The notes beneath the pieces were generated by a model. It saw only the letters and a list, made by a program, of their open reading frames with translations. It was not told the origin of the DNA and searched no databases. The position numbers were made by a program, and so were the translations under genes. From Vicia villosa (taxonomy: Eukaryota; Streptophyta; Magnoliopsida; Fabales; Fabaceae), in contig NC_081184.1 of assembly GCF_029867415.1 (NCBI RefSeq), forward strand, positions 73,342,616 to 73,406,615: a stretch of DNA of 64,000 nt, given 5' to 3'. How positions within the stretch are numbered: position 1 is the first letter of the stretch; every line of letters starts with the position of its first letter. Below, piece by piece: positions 21,830 through 33,760 of this stretch.

Positions 21830-24681
21830 ATTAATTCAGAAATCTTATCTTGTAATTAATTATCTAAATTAATTTAAAGGCTTGCACTCCCTAAGATTAC
21901 TAACCACGCAATATTATAAACAATTACGGGGAAGGGGAAAATGAAACCAGCGGAGGAGAGGGGAATTGAAACCAGCGGGATATAATTAAAAAATTAAAAC
22001 AGAAAATATTAGAGTTAGGGTTTAGGGTTACCGATACGCGTAGCTTTGGCAATTGACGAACCCTGAATATTGGAAAAGAAAGAATAAACAGAGGGGGGTG
22101 AGTGCGTTATCGGTTCGAAGGCGAACTTTATTAACCCTAAAAATAAAGGAATGAAGAAATTAAAAATAAATAAATAAAATAAAAAAACACTTAGCTTGGC
22201 ATTTGATCTGATATGGTTGGCGATCGGAGGGAAGCCTCGGGGGTAACCCTGAAAAATGGCAAAGGCAGAAGAGATGAAGGCAAGACAAACCCTAATTTTT
22301 AAAAGGAAACAAAATAGACTTTTAAAATAAGTAGGGTACTTAGCTTTGTGAAGAGCGTGGCGCGTAGTCAGAAGGCGCTTGAAGAGTAACCCTGAAAAGG
22401 CAAGGCACGGAAAGAAAATATTTCAGTGTATTGGAATGTTCGTCCTAAACCCTGATTAGGGTATGATTTAAATAAGAAAATATAAATGATTTAATTAATT
22501 ATTGGTCTCGCGACCTAATTAATTAAATCAGGATAAGAAAATGAAATCGAACGCAAGAATAATTTTTATGAATTTTTCAAAGTTATAATAGAATAAATAT
22601 GAATTTTTGAATGTATAAGTAATTAAATGTAATTTAAAATAAAATTTAAATAAGTATATTAATATAAATATTAATCATATGAATAAATAAATAAATAAAT
22701 ATAATATAATAAATATATATATTATGTACTAATAAATAAATATAAATAAAGAAAACAAATATTATAAACTAAATGAGTATATAAAATAAAATAAATAAAT
22801 AAACATTTATTATATAAAAAGTTTTTTTGAAAATAAAAATAGATACTAGTTTTTTTTATATAATAGGAAAAAAAGAATTTTAAAACAAATATTATATATA
22901 TTATAAAACAACAAAAAGCGCTATGCAATAAAAAGTAAAAAAAATTGCAAAAAGAACTTATCTTGATCGCATGTGGCACGGGTATGAGGTGTATGGTGCG
23001 CCTTCAGGACTGGCAGCGTTGAATTAAAGGGAAAAAGCATTTGACGGCTGCGATGGGGGAGGCGTATCCCATGCCCATGAGCGAGAGCGTACCGGATCAG
23101 TCTGGGTCAACAAACAGAAACGCGCGCTTTTCCCTTTTAAACTGACCAACCACGAGGCGACACGTAGTCGTCTTCTCCATTTGAAAACCACAATCACCCT
23201 TTTACACCTCTCTCTTACAGGGCGCTATAAAAAGTCCAACCTTTTACACCTGTTCAACATTAAACTAACACATACGCATACAAAAATAAAAAATAAAACC
23301 ACCGTTGGCTTCGTCTTGGCCACACGATCACACCTGTACCAGAATCGAGACCTGATTTTCTCTAAAACGCGAAGCCCTAAATGTAAACCCTAAAATTCGT
23401 TCGCAGCCAACATCATCCAACAGATATAGTAATGCAATTAAAGCTCCAGATAGTATCAATGCATCATTATGAACACATATATGCAATGCGAATTCATGTA
23501 GGATGCGTAAAAAGGTGTAATCGAATTAAAGAAATTTGGTGCAAACCGTGGCTGATTGAGAACGATTGGGAGAGCGTTGGCCTTCGAGATCGATTTGAAA
23601 CTCTTCACTAATCCTTCAGGAACGTTTTGGAGTACCTAGAACACCTTGAATTCGACTTGAACTAAAAAACGCCTTTTGAATTTTCTTTCACTTTTTGCAC
23701 TCGGGTTTGATGATTCTTGAGGCAACTTTTCGTGAACCCTTGTGTCTGGCCTTGCTCAGATACTTATAGAGAGGATACTAGGTCAACAAAATTGAAAAGA
23801 AATCTTGTTGAATCTTGAGATTGAGTTTTGAGAAAATTTGATTGAAATATATTTTCAATCCTTTCTAAATTAGTTCAATTCCAATATTTTTTAACCAAAC
23901 CTTGTGGATCACGAAAATTTGTGTCATTAATGTGATATATTTGATTGGAATTGAGGCAAACTAAAATCTCTAACTATTTTTATGATTTTATATGTTTAAT
24001 TTTATGATTTAAATAATAAAAATCATAAAATAAATAATAAAACCTAAAAATAAAAAGAAAACTAGTCTCAGGGCGTGCATGGGCTTATGATGAAGATTGG
24101 ATAGAAATAATATAGGCCCATTTGGAAATGTTTGGAGTTTTGAGCTTTTTCTCTTCACATATGCCCTTGAAAATAGTTCAACTTTGACAAGGTCTATCTC
24201 TCTCAAATTTTGAGGTATGGAAGTGTTCTAGGACTTTTTAGAAACCTCAGAGAGTCCTCTAACCAGTGTCTTTGGTCTCATGTCAAAATTATTTCCCATG
24301 CTCATTTTATGCCCTTTTGAAAAAAGTGTCTTTTTGTTGACCTTTGAAAAGGACCTATAATGTTTTGGTCCATATCTCTCAAATGAAGCATTTTTAGACT
24401 TGGCATGTGAGACACAATTTTGTAGAGAATCAAATTTCCTTCAAAATGAGCTTTGGATGGGAAATTTCTGATGTTCCATGTGAGAGTTATGGCTGGTCAA
24501 AGTTCAGTTGACTTTTCCTATACAAAACCCTAATTTAGAAACTTTTTGATTTGTTGATTTTCCTTTGAATAAACCAAACCCTAGTTTCAGAGCCTTGCAT
24601 AGGAGAGTGTGTCTGGGAGCTTTGTGTATTGATTTGAATTTGAATAAGAGAAATAATATGGGCAAATTTTGGGGTATGACA
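21830..24681 (-). mobile_element. Truncated Ogre-type LTR (second subfamily)
   Basis: The minus strand begins TGTCATACCCCAAAATTTGC at 24681, the same terminus as the LTRs at 50617 and 62337. The segment around 24240-24540 parallels 49900-50230 (TGTCCATATCTC-type and GGTCAAAGTT-type words). Its distal part, AT-rich with AACCCTGAAAA motifs, is less clearly matched and the low-numbered boundary is uncertain. It abuts the Tat integrase at 24682, so it marks an insertion into integrase followed by loss of the remaining Ogre element and of the rest of integrase. Confidence 0.7.
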
Positions 24682-24682
24682 C

Positions 24683-27416
24683 CCAGCCTCTAAAAGGCCA
24701 TGGTTTTATAATTGAACTTAATTCATTTGCAGGAGCATGTTGAATACCTGCATGCTCTTGACATTCTTGACAACCCTTTGCAAATTCTATGCAATCTTTC
24801 AACATAGAGGGCCAATACATTCCGTATCGAAACAAAAGCCATTTCATTTTGTGCCCTGCTTGGTGCGCACCACATGCTCCGCTATGTACATTTGAGAGAG
24901 CCAAATACGCTTTCGCTTCGCCCAGACACTTTAATAAGACTCCTTCGGGAGTTTTCTTAAACAATTCATTTCCCATTAAAAAGTATGATAAAGCTCGATA
25001 TTTTACCTTTCTATCCGTGTCTGTCGAAGGATCTTTTAAATAGTTCACAATTGGACTTCTCCAGTCTGTGTCTGCCAAAGAGTCTATATTCAAAACTTCA
25101 AACTCTTGTTTGTTGGCAAAACCTAATTGTGAATTCTCCAAGTCACTTGGGGAAAGCCTGGTAGCCATTGCTTTGCCTCTTACTTCGATCAGTTCTTCTA
25201 GTTTTTCTTTTGACACCCTGTATCCTGAAGCTAACTGTGCCAAATCATTCGCTTCTTGATTTTTCACCCTTGAAACGTGATTTAAATCCACGTACTCGAA
25301 TTTTTTGAGCAGCCTATTCGCTATGGCAAAATACATGATCAGATTTTCTTTGATACACTTGTATTCTTTCTTTAACTGCTTAATCACTAGTTCAGAGTCT
25401 CCTTTAATTTCGACTCTGGTTGCTCCAAATTCTAACAAAGCCTCAAGTCCAGCAATCAGTGTTTCGTATTCAGCTTTGTTGTTGGAGCATAAGGGACCTT
25501 CAATCTTATACTTGAGCTTTGTTGGAATTCCATCAAGAGAAATTATTAGTATTCCAACGCTAGTTCCTTCTTTATGGGTTGAACCATCGAAGTATAGCTT
25601 CAAGGCTTCAATTCTACGTATTGTTGAGGGTTTTCGACCACTGCATGGTCAACAATGAAATCTGATACAATTTGATCTTTCATTGCTTTAAGGGGTTGAA
25701 ATATCAAAGAGTACTCCGTAAGGGCCAACGCCCATTTGCCAATTCGACTATGCAATATAGGCTTTGATAGCATGTGTTTAATCACATCACAGTGAGACGA
25801 AACATAAACATCAACTGGCTTTATATAATACTTTAGTTTGATACAGGAGAAATATAGACAAAGGCAGAGTTTTTCTATTGCACTATACCTAGTCTCTGCA
25901 TCATTGAGTACCCTACTTAAGTAATAAATGGCTCTTTCAATGCCATTATCATCTTCTTGAGCTAACATGCTACCTATTGTATTATCTGACGCTGAAATAA
26001 ACAAGCGCATGTGTTTCTTCCCATTTGGGGGAGATAAAATTGGTGGATGCATCAAGTATATCTTTATCTTCTCGAAAGCTTCTGGATGTTCGGCACGCCA
26101 TTCGAACTTTCCTTGCTTTAGTCGAAGTAAGGGAGAAAATGCTTGCGTGCGTCCACTCAGGTTGGAAATGAATCTTCTCAAGAAGTTTATCTTTCCCAAT
26201 AAAGACTGTAATTCTTTCTTCGTGGATGGAGGCTTCGTTTCCATAATAGCCTTTTTTTATTTTGATTAATTTCTATTCCCTTTTTGTGGACCACGAAGCC
26301 CAGGAAATCTCCAGCCTGCACAAAGAAAGCACATTTAAGGGGGTTCATCTTCAAGCCATATTTTCTCATTCTTTCGAACGATTGGCTCAGATGGTCAAGA
26401 TAGCTGTTATCCGAAACAGATTTCACCATAATGTCATCTATGTATACTTGCATAAAAGTTTCTATGAAATCATGGAATATAGAATTCATTGCTCTTTGAT
26501 AAGTTGCCCCAGCATTTTTTAGACCAAAAGGCATTACAACCCATTCATAGGTGCCTATGGCCCCTGAGCAGCGAAAAGCTGTTTTAAACACATCTTCTTC
26601 TGCAATGAAGATTTGGTTATACCCAGAATATCCATCCAACATACTTAGATATTCGAAACCTGCGGCTGAATCTACTAACATTTCTGCCACAGGCATGGGA
26701 TATTCATCCTTAGGCGTTGCTGCATTAAGATCACGAAAATCTATGCATACTCTTAATGAACTGTTCTTTTTAATAACCGGCACAATATTAGCAATCCATT
26801 CAACATACCTCGTGGTTCTGATGAACTTGCATCGTAGAAGTCTTTCGACCTCTGCTTTGATCTTCGAAAGAATTTCTGGTGCGAACCTCCTAGGAGTTTG
26901 CTTGATGGGCTTTTTTCCTTCCTTTATGGGCAACTTTAATTCGACTAAATCTCGCCCTAGGCCAGGCATCTCGTCGTAGTCCCATGCAAAGCAATCTTTG
27001 TTCTCCTTCAACAACGCAATGACTTTTGCCTTCAAGGTTGGCGCCAGTTTCGCACTGATGTATGTTACCCTCTTCTGATCTTCATCTCCGATATTTACTT
27101 CTTCGAGTGGATCTTGGGCTAACATTTTGATATTTTCCCCCATTGGGTCTTTCTCGAATCCCAAGGGTTCCTCATCGTAGATTGCGTCTAATCTTTGACT
27201 CGACTCTTCTCCTGAGATCACTTCGACTTGAACTGGATCTTCAAGGGATTGAGGGATCATGTGTATCCCCGAATCTGTTGTTTCTTCCTTTCTTGGAACT
27301 GCGTTAACCATCATGTTTGATAATTCGGCTTCAAGAGCCGTTTTTCTTTTGTTCTCGGCTATATAAGCCGAAATCTTTTCGAAGAAGGATGACTCAGACA
27401 TCATCAACGTCATCAT
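24683..27416 (-). pseudogene. Tat pol remnant: linker, RT, two RNase H, start of integrase
   Basis: Minus-strand order is the same as in remnant A. 26187-27416 contains the linker (SSFFEKISAYIAENKRK), RT with MPFGLKNAGATYQRAM and VYIDDIMVKS. 25600-26244 carries the rest of RT and the Ty3-type RNase H. 24587-25603 carries the archaeal-type RNase H ([13 protein letters not shown]) and the H2C2 zinc region of integrase ([11 protein letters not shown]). A two-base loss near 26255 and a one-base loss near 25602 break the frame relative to remnant A. Integrase stops after FRGW at 24683, before its first catalytic Asp, where the Ogre LTR fragment begins. The trailing open residues after that point are LTR sequence. 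Confidence 0.9.
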
Positions 27417-27552
27417 CCCAGCCTGTTGGCCGTATTGTTGGTGAATGCTCCACTGGTGGGATATCTTCTGGACCGTCCATTATCTCTCTATTCCATTGGA
27501 ATCCATTAGGATGTAACTACAAATAGGATGTAATGACAAATGGTATAATCCA

Positions 27553-29010
27553 TTACTGATATAAGACCATGTTATGTGGTCTTATATCAGTATCGAACAT
27601 ACCAATTCTCTTTAGCATATATTGGGGCATTAGGTTCACTGCTGCTCCCCCATCTACTAAGACTTTGTTAATGCCAACATTCTCAATCTTGGCTCTTATG
27701 TAGAGTGGTTTCAAATGATTCCTCATACATTCATCAGGCCTTTCGATGAAAGCGTTCTGCTCTTCGACTACCCCATTGTTCAGCACATAATAACACACAG
27801 GTGTGTGTCTTGCCATCTCTTCCTCATCAGCTTCCTCACAATCTTCGACTTCTGTTTCTTGGTTAAACTCATGAGGGAGTACTAACACAACATTGCAATT
27901 GAGATTTATAGACGACACTCCGTCTGAGTCGAAGTCATTTGTCATCCTATCGTCTTCCTTCCAAGGGCTGGAATGCATTTTTTCTTCTTCTTTCTCATTT
28001 TCAGAATCGAACAACTTACGCTCGACTGGAGGTTTACTTGTCCTTGCCCCATGCATTGGGATATGATTGCTACTTGATTCTCCAGTCTCCCTTGGTTTAT
28101 ATTCCCTTTGGGCCTTCTTCATCCTCTGGTGCCTTCTCCATTGGGATCTGGACATAGGATTTTTGCCTTTGTAGTTCTCCAATCTGTACATCTCTCGATT
28201 GGAAGTCTGGAATTGCTTCCTATTCGCCATTGCAGTTCTTCCTCCTTGGTCCCAACTTCGCCATTTGTTGGTTCTGGTACCAGCTTGCATCCATCTATCC
28301 CTGGGTATGTCTGCAGGGACTCTGAATGTGACCCTTCGAGCTCTAGGGTGTGGGCTGTCAGGCCTCTTCGCAGGGGTCCAGTTGTCGAACGTAAACAAAT
28401 TAGGACGAAGTCCTTGAGTCTCCCGACCCATGTAGAGATACACCCTTTCGAATGATCTTGCTAGTAGTTCGTCATAGACTGCACCACATCTAGGGCACAG
28501 TGCAACTTCAGAGTTGTCGTTGTGACATCTGACCAAGAAACCAACCAAGCTTTCTTCAGACCTTGGGTATACTTTCAGCAACAAGTTTCCTCCTCTCCAA
28601 GGCTGCTCCATTCTTTCTCGCAGGGCCCTCTCGAAATTGGCTTGAACCCTTCGATTTAACATAACTGAACATCTTGGGCACATCAACCTTTTTCCACCAT
28701 TTTTCACATGACAATCCCAGAGATAATCCTTCAGACTGTTTCCCCTTGGTGGGATTTCAATGTTTCCTTTCTCCCTTATCATCCATTTTTCTATTTCTTC
28801 TATTTAAGATAAAGGCCGTCTAACATTGACCATGTTAACACCTGCCGGAGGAGCCTCGGAAATTCGTATCTGCTGAAGCTTCACTATGAGGTCTTCAGTG
28901 GCCTCACTTGTTTTTCCTTTCAGCTCTTCAGTCATTTCAGCATCAAAGGATCCTTCAACATCAATATTGAAGATCGAATTGGCATTTAGGCTTTTAAGCC
29001 TGCTTTTCAC
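27553..29010 (-). pseudogene. Tat gag-protease linker with paired CPRC zinc modules and truncated protease
   Basis: The frame runs from about 29010 (MKSRLKSLNANSIF) through one TAA near 28804-28806 to 27553. Residues counted from 28782 include two similar Cys/His modules, CHVKNGGKRLMCPRC (residues 24-38) and CHNDNSEVALCPRC (residues 86-99), then a basic, Arg-rich middle part and an acidic segment (EFNQETEVEDCEEAD). The protease active site LVDGGAAVNLMPQYML is present, but the protein ends a few residues later at HNMVLYQ. About 335 bp that follow in remnant A are deleted. The zinc modules may bind nucleic acid; that is inferred from the CxxC pattern only. Confidence 0.75.
27556..27590. repeat. 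14-bp perfect inverted repeat at the protease deletion
   Basis: Arms CTGATATAAGACCA (27556-27569) and TGGTCTTATATCAG (27577-27590) are separated by seven bases. Remnant A has only the arm nearer the active site, so the other arm is a new inverted copy at a deletion breakpoint. Confidence 0.85.
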
Positions 29011-31189
29011 CTGAAATTATCTCCGATTCAGCAGCATCAATTTCAGATACTTCCACCATGTTGACGTCAAGTGGTTCACACAAGTTAGTGTCAGCCACAT
29101 TCAAAGGGTCTGCGTCAACCTTCATAAGGTTCATGGCTTTGTCAGCGAATTTCAGACGTCCATCCTTGATAGCATTCTGAATTAGATCCCTAAAAAGAAA
29201 ACATTGTGAAGTTTTATGGCCTAAAAAACTGTGATATTTGCAAAAACCTTGCTTCTTCCGTTGTTCTAACGGAGGAATTTTTGAATTGGGAGGTACTATC
29301 ATCTGGCCATCTTTTACTAATAAATCAAATATTTCGTCACATTTAGTGACACCAAATGTATAAGTTTTCTTAGGAAATCTATCGCTTTTATCATTCTCTA
29401 GTGGATTCTTTCCATTAGAAGGGGTAAGAAATTTGCAAGAATAGGGTGGCGCCTCTTTTAGCTCAGCAAGATCTATTTCAACCTCTTCCATGTCGTATGA
29501 ATCTTCGAAAGGTTCACCATCAACATCGTCTGCTTCGACGTATGCTACTCTCTCCTTCTTATAACTTTTACTCGCTCTGGCTTTTTCTGCTTTTAGCCGT
29601 TCGACTTGTCGAACCCTGTCTGCCAATTGGGCCATATCTCTATGGTATTGAGTATCCAGTTTCTTTCGAATTGAATAATCTAGGCCACCTGCAGCCATTT
29701 CAACTAATTCATGTTCTGGGACAGTCGTGAAGCATCTTGATTTCAACAAACGGAACCTGTTTAAGTAATCATCTATAGACTCCGTGAACTTCCTCTTGAT
29801 GCTAGCCAATTCTTTCAAGCTTATCTTGGTTTGACCCATGTAAAATTGTTCATGGAATAATCTCTCCAAGTGTGCCCATGCATCTATGGAATTTAGGGGC
29901 AACGTAGTGAACCAAACAAAAGCATTCTTCGTCAGCGAACTAGGGAAGTATTTAATCCTTAAATCTTCGTTCCCTGCTGGATCCCCCGCTTCCGTCAGAT
30001 ATCTGGCTATATGCTCCACAGTAGACTCATTGGTGTCCCCTGAAAATTTAGTAAATTTTGGTACTTTGGTACCCCTTGGCAATTCCGTTTGCATAATATA
30101 TTCTGCTATTGGGGATGTATGATTTGGGCGTCGAAGCCCGGTATTAAGGCCATTGTTAGCCATTATTCTCTCTATCATGGCAGTGAGATTGTTCTCTGAT
30201 GCCAAATTGTCTCTCCTAACCCTATGCACCACTTCATCAGGATGTTCGTTTCTTCTTACCACCACTAAATTAGGTTGTGGCTGAGCAACTGCTTGTTGGC
30301 CAACGTCAGCTGTTTAACTTCGAGCTTCTAAGTCTATCACTCGGTTCTGTTCGACTGGTGTTGGCCTAGGTGGCGGTACTGGGGGTCTAACTGGTTCTAG
30401 AATGGGTCCCCCTTCCTGATAAGTTGATTGGTTGTTCTTTCGTCTATTTTGTGGAACTCCTAAAATATCCGCCATTCGATTCATTTGAGATGATATTTTT
30501 TGGAAAGTTTCCACATTATCGTTGTTAGTCCTAGCAATGTCTGTTGCTAACGGATTCAAAATGGACCCCAATTCTTTAGCAAGATTTACTAACATATCAT
30601 GGTTACTTGCATCCATTTCCTGTCGAAATGCTGCTTGACTACTTGTGGTAAAAGGGGGTACTTGGGCAGAGAAACCCGTATTCTGCCCGCTTCGACCTAT
30701 CTAACAAACATTAGGCAAAAACGTTGTTGGGTTAGTTGCAGTGTATGTAGGCTCCGCTCCTCCTAATCCTGTCATGTATGAATGTGGCATTCCGTATTGG
30801 AAATTGGATCTCCACATCTCTGAGGCAGATGGTGGTCTTGGGGTAAACATCTGACTTGTGGTATTAGTTGCGAAATGTGGTATCTCGCTTGTACCTGTTA
30901 ATGAAGGGATAGCAGTCAAACTCGAAACTGGGAGCGTTCCTGTCGTCCCTGTAGTATTTTCAGGTATCGCCTGGGAATTACCTATAGGATCAGATTCCGT
31001 CGAAGCCGGTATAGCCTGGGTCTCTGGAGCAGAAGTCGAAACATGTGTAGAACTTGCAGCCACCGTTCCTCACCCTTGTGGGGGATCCTGATCTCCCCCT
31101 GCACTGGCCACATTGACCATTTTCTTGTTGTACCTTCGTTTAGGAATCGGTTGTGCACTGTTGGTTAATTTACCGTTCCTAAGGTTCAT
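28994..31189 (-). pseudogene. Tat gag, broken by three in-frame stops
   Basis: Gag forms the particle shell. The frame starts at ATG 31189 with MNLRNGK, a typical plant Ty3/gypsy gag start, and stays in one frame to 28994. TGA at 31070-31072, TAG at 30701-30703 and TAA at 30314-30316 interrupt it. The N-terminal part is Ser/Thr/Pro-rich. The Gag core carries LPRGTKVPKFTKFSGD, WFTTLPLNSIDAWAHLERLF and LNRFRLLKSRCFTTVPEHEL. A zinc-like CKYHSFLGHKTSQCF lies near the end. It overlaps the next frame by 17 bp (28994-29010), which is offset by one base. Only one gag copy is present here, so a natural frameshift cannot be told from a mutation. Confidence 0.85.
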
Positions 31190-31252
31190 ACAAGGTCTTG
31201 ATATTTTCTAGACAAAACAAAAAAATCAATTAATAACAATCTGTTTGACACT

Positions 31253-31270
31253 GTCCCACTGGGCGTGCCA
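31253..31270 (-). other. Tat primer binding site
   Basis: The minus strand reads TGGCACGCCCAGTGGGAC, three bases inside the LTR end at 31274. It has the TGG start expected for pairing with a tRNA CCA end; which tRNA is not settled by inspection. Confidence 0.65.
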
Positions 31271-31273
31271 ATT

Positions 31274-32227
31274 TGTTTACGGTGATTTCCGGTAAACAAC
31301 CGCTAGTCTTCCAAACTATAATAAATATGATTTGGTTACTCGCAGGATCGACTAGATTGATCCTAGGACATAGTCAAAAAAGGTTGTTATTGATGATAGT
31401 TCGAATTATGTCTATGGTTGACTTGTTCTCGAAATAAGAAATACTTAATCAAAGAAATAAAGATTAGAAATCACCTTGTTATACACGTAAATATAACATA
31501 AGCGGAGAGTAAGACAAAGATAAAATATAAGACAAAACTGTAAAGTGCAAGAATCTTAAAGTGTAGAAACTTAAATGCTTCAAAACTAAATAGAATGAAA
31601 ATAAAGAGTGCAGGAATGTAAATGACAGAAAGTAAACGAAATGCAGTAATATCAAAAGATACTTGAATAAAGAAAGATACAAATGTATTTAAAATGATGG
31701 TGGTGTCATACGTACATTTCTCAGCGAAACTCGTTCTCTAAACACTTGATACTTGAGCAATATGTGAGTGATTTGTACAAAATGAACACACGGAATCCTA
31801 ATAGTAAGACCCTTATTTATACTAAATTCGACCCTAACGGTCCTACACTAATCTGATGCCACGTTACTCACGAGAATCCTTGGGATGCCATCTGTCTTTG
31901 TGCAGTTATAAAAACTACTTCGAAATTCAAATCCTCCCGCCTGAATCCTCTTTCGACGCGTGGCAACGTAATCAGAATCGAGAATGCCACGAAAATACGT
32001 TAAGCTTCAGTACTTTACATATTTCGTAAAAACGTCTAAGTCCCCAAAGATGATTCCTTTCGAATTTAGCTTCAGTGCTAACTGTCTCCGCTCCAACATA
32101 AACCATCACTCTCGAACATGGCCATCAGTAGCAATTTTTGATCTAAAAGATGGTCATCAGTAACCATCTTCCTCCGAATTTCAAACCTTCGAAGGATACT
32201 CTTCCCAAACGAAATCTTGAGCTAACA
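31274..32227 (-). repeat. 5' LTR of the Tat element
   Basis: 954 bp, plus-strand ends TGTTTACGG and GCTAACA, about 16 substitutions or indels from 8370-9322 by eye. Followed by the right target duplication CTTTT. Confidence 0.9.
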
Positions 32228-32232
32228 CTTTT
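32228..32232. repeat. Target site duplication CTTTT, right copy
   Basis: Matches 8365-8369. Only 16 bases separate it from the next insertion, the copia element at 32249. Confidence 0.85.
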
Positions 32233-32248
32233 ATAAATTATTTTAATT

Positions 32249-32441
32249 TAAAATAAAATAAAGATAAATAAGATAAAAGAAAAGAGAGAAAGATAGAATG
32301 ATTTTGTATTATTTCATCGGTGTATTTCTATAAAGAGAATGATCCTATTTATAGGACAATATCTAGACAATGTAACAAAAATAAATGGTTATAAATAAGA
32401 AATAAAATCATTGGGAAACAAATATCCAATTATTCATAACA
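32249..32441 (-). repeat. 3' LTR of the copia element
   Basis: 193 bp, aligned throughout to 37127-37319. Its first bases are TAAA instead of TGTT. Confidence 0.85.
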
Positions 32442-32689
32442 CTCCCCCTTGGATGTTTTTTTTGGATATGTCTCGTTAAAACCTTTACTAGAAAAAACCC
32501 AGTGGGAAAAAAATCTAGTGAAGGAAAAAGAGTACAATATCCTTTTAAAATAAATTTATTTCTCCCCCTCAGCTGAACGTTTATTTCTCCCCCTCAGCTG
32601 AACAATTATTTCTTCGGCGATGAAGACCAATCCTTTTGCACTGAAAGGTCTTATGTAGTGCTAAAAGTTTCTGCATGATTAGATGAACT

Positions 32690-33760
32690 TGTTGCCATTA
32701 TATGTTTCACCGATCTTCAAGAAATAGTTGTACCACCACATGTAAATAAACAAATAACCTGTTTGTGATCTACCATTGTGCGGATCTGGCAAGTAACTTG
32801 CATCTGCATAACCTGTTAATTTGAATTTGGATACTTTGGTATAAAACAGACCAATGTCTATTGTACCTCTAAGATAATGAAGTATATGTTTGATTTTGCT
32901 CCAATGTCTTCGTGTAGGTGAAAAACTGTGTCTTGCTAATTGATTGATCGCAAATGATATATCAGGGCGTGAATAATAAGCAAGATAGATCAGTGCTTAA
33001 ATTACACTAGGATATGGTACTTCAGGACCAATTACTTTTTCATCTTCTGCAAAACCCATGATCTAACATCATAGAGGTAGACAACATACGAGATTTGTCC
33101 ATCATATAAGAATATTTTAACATTTTCCTATATACGAGATTTTCTCATATAGAAATGTTTTAACTTTTTTCTATATAACCTTCTTGGTATATAAAAGTTT
33201 CATTTTCTAAATGTTCATTTAGTAAGGACTTTTTCTTTTCCAGTTTTTATAAAATACAAGGACAAATGGAGTTAATTGTATATCACTCTCTAAGCAAATA
33301 TTTACTAAGACGGTTATACCACATGCGTCCAAATTGTTTCAGCCCATAGAGAGATTTATTCAATTTTATGGAGTAGTTTCTCGAGATTCGGAATTATGTG
33401 GCTTTGATATATAAAACACTTTAGAGAGTTTTATGTAAATGTCAATATCAAGTGAGCTGCATAAATAAGATGTTACAACATCCATCATGTTTATATTAAG
33501 CCTTTCATGTACTACAAGGCTAATAAAATATCAAAAAATTAATTGAATCCACTACAGGTGGATATGTTTCATCAAAACCAATCTTTGATCTTTTTGAAAA
33601 TCATTAAGCCACAAATCAAACTTTATACCATTCTTATTTTGCTTTTTCACAAAAAATCATTTATATCCCATTGGTTTCACACCTTGAGGTGTTCGGACTA
33701 CAGGTCCAAAATCAAGTCATTTGTAAAGTGAGTTTAAATCTTATTCAATTGAATATAATT
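32690..33760 (-). pseudogene. Copia RT and RNase H remnants
   Basis: On the minus strand, 33545-33700 gives a decayed RT start ending GFDETYPPVVDSI. A further RT piece with ISLWAETIW (the SLYGLKQSGR-type motif) lies at 33290-33400. The RNase H part at 32700-33050 reads ALIYLAYYSRPDISFAINQL, then HYLRGTIDIGLFYTKVSKF, GYADASYLPDP and GRSQTGYLFTCGGT. Order and motifs are those of copia pol, whose RT-RNase H lie at the 3' end. Many stops and a low-complexity ATATAC/GAGATTTT patch near 33110-33190 show it is long dead. Confidence 0.75.

Larger units (their letters stand above)
8370..32227 (-). mobile_element. Tat-lineage Ty3/gypsy retrotransposon with nested insertions
   Basis: Two near-identical 953/954-bp LTRs, a 5-bp duplication CTTTT, a primer site, decayed gag-pol on the minus strand and a PMD gene on the plus strand beside the 3' LTR define this element. 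Minus-strand order: 5' LTR, gag, paired zinc modules, protease, RT, RNase H, archaeal RNase H, start of integrase, then (after an Ogre LTR fragment) the antisense gene and the 3' LTR. Removing the Ogre pieces (about 12060-20486 and 21830-24681) leaves roughly 12.6 kb. About 16 differences between LTRs were counted by eye. It cannot move by itself: gag has stops, protease is deleted, pol has frameshifts and most of integrase is lost. Confidence 0.9.

Noticed and set aside
22722..22979. Phe/Tyr-rich minus-strand frame that could look like a membrane protein
   Set aside because: Translation of a very AT-rich LTR segment; hydrophobicity comes from base composition.
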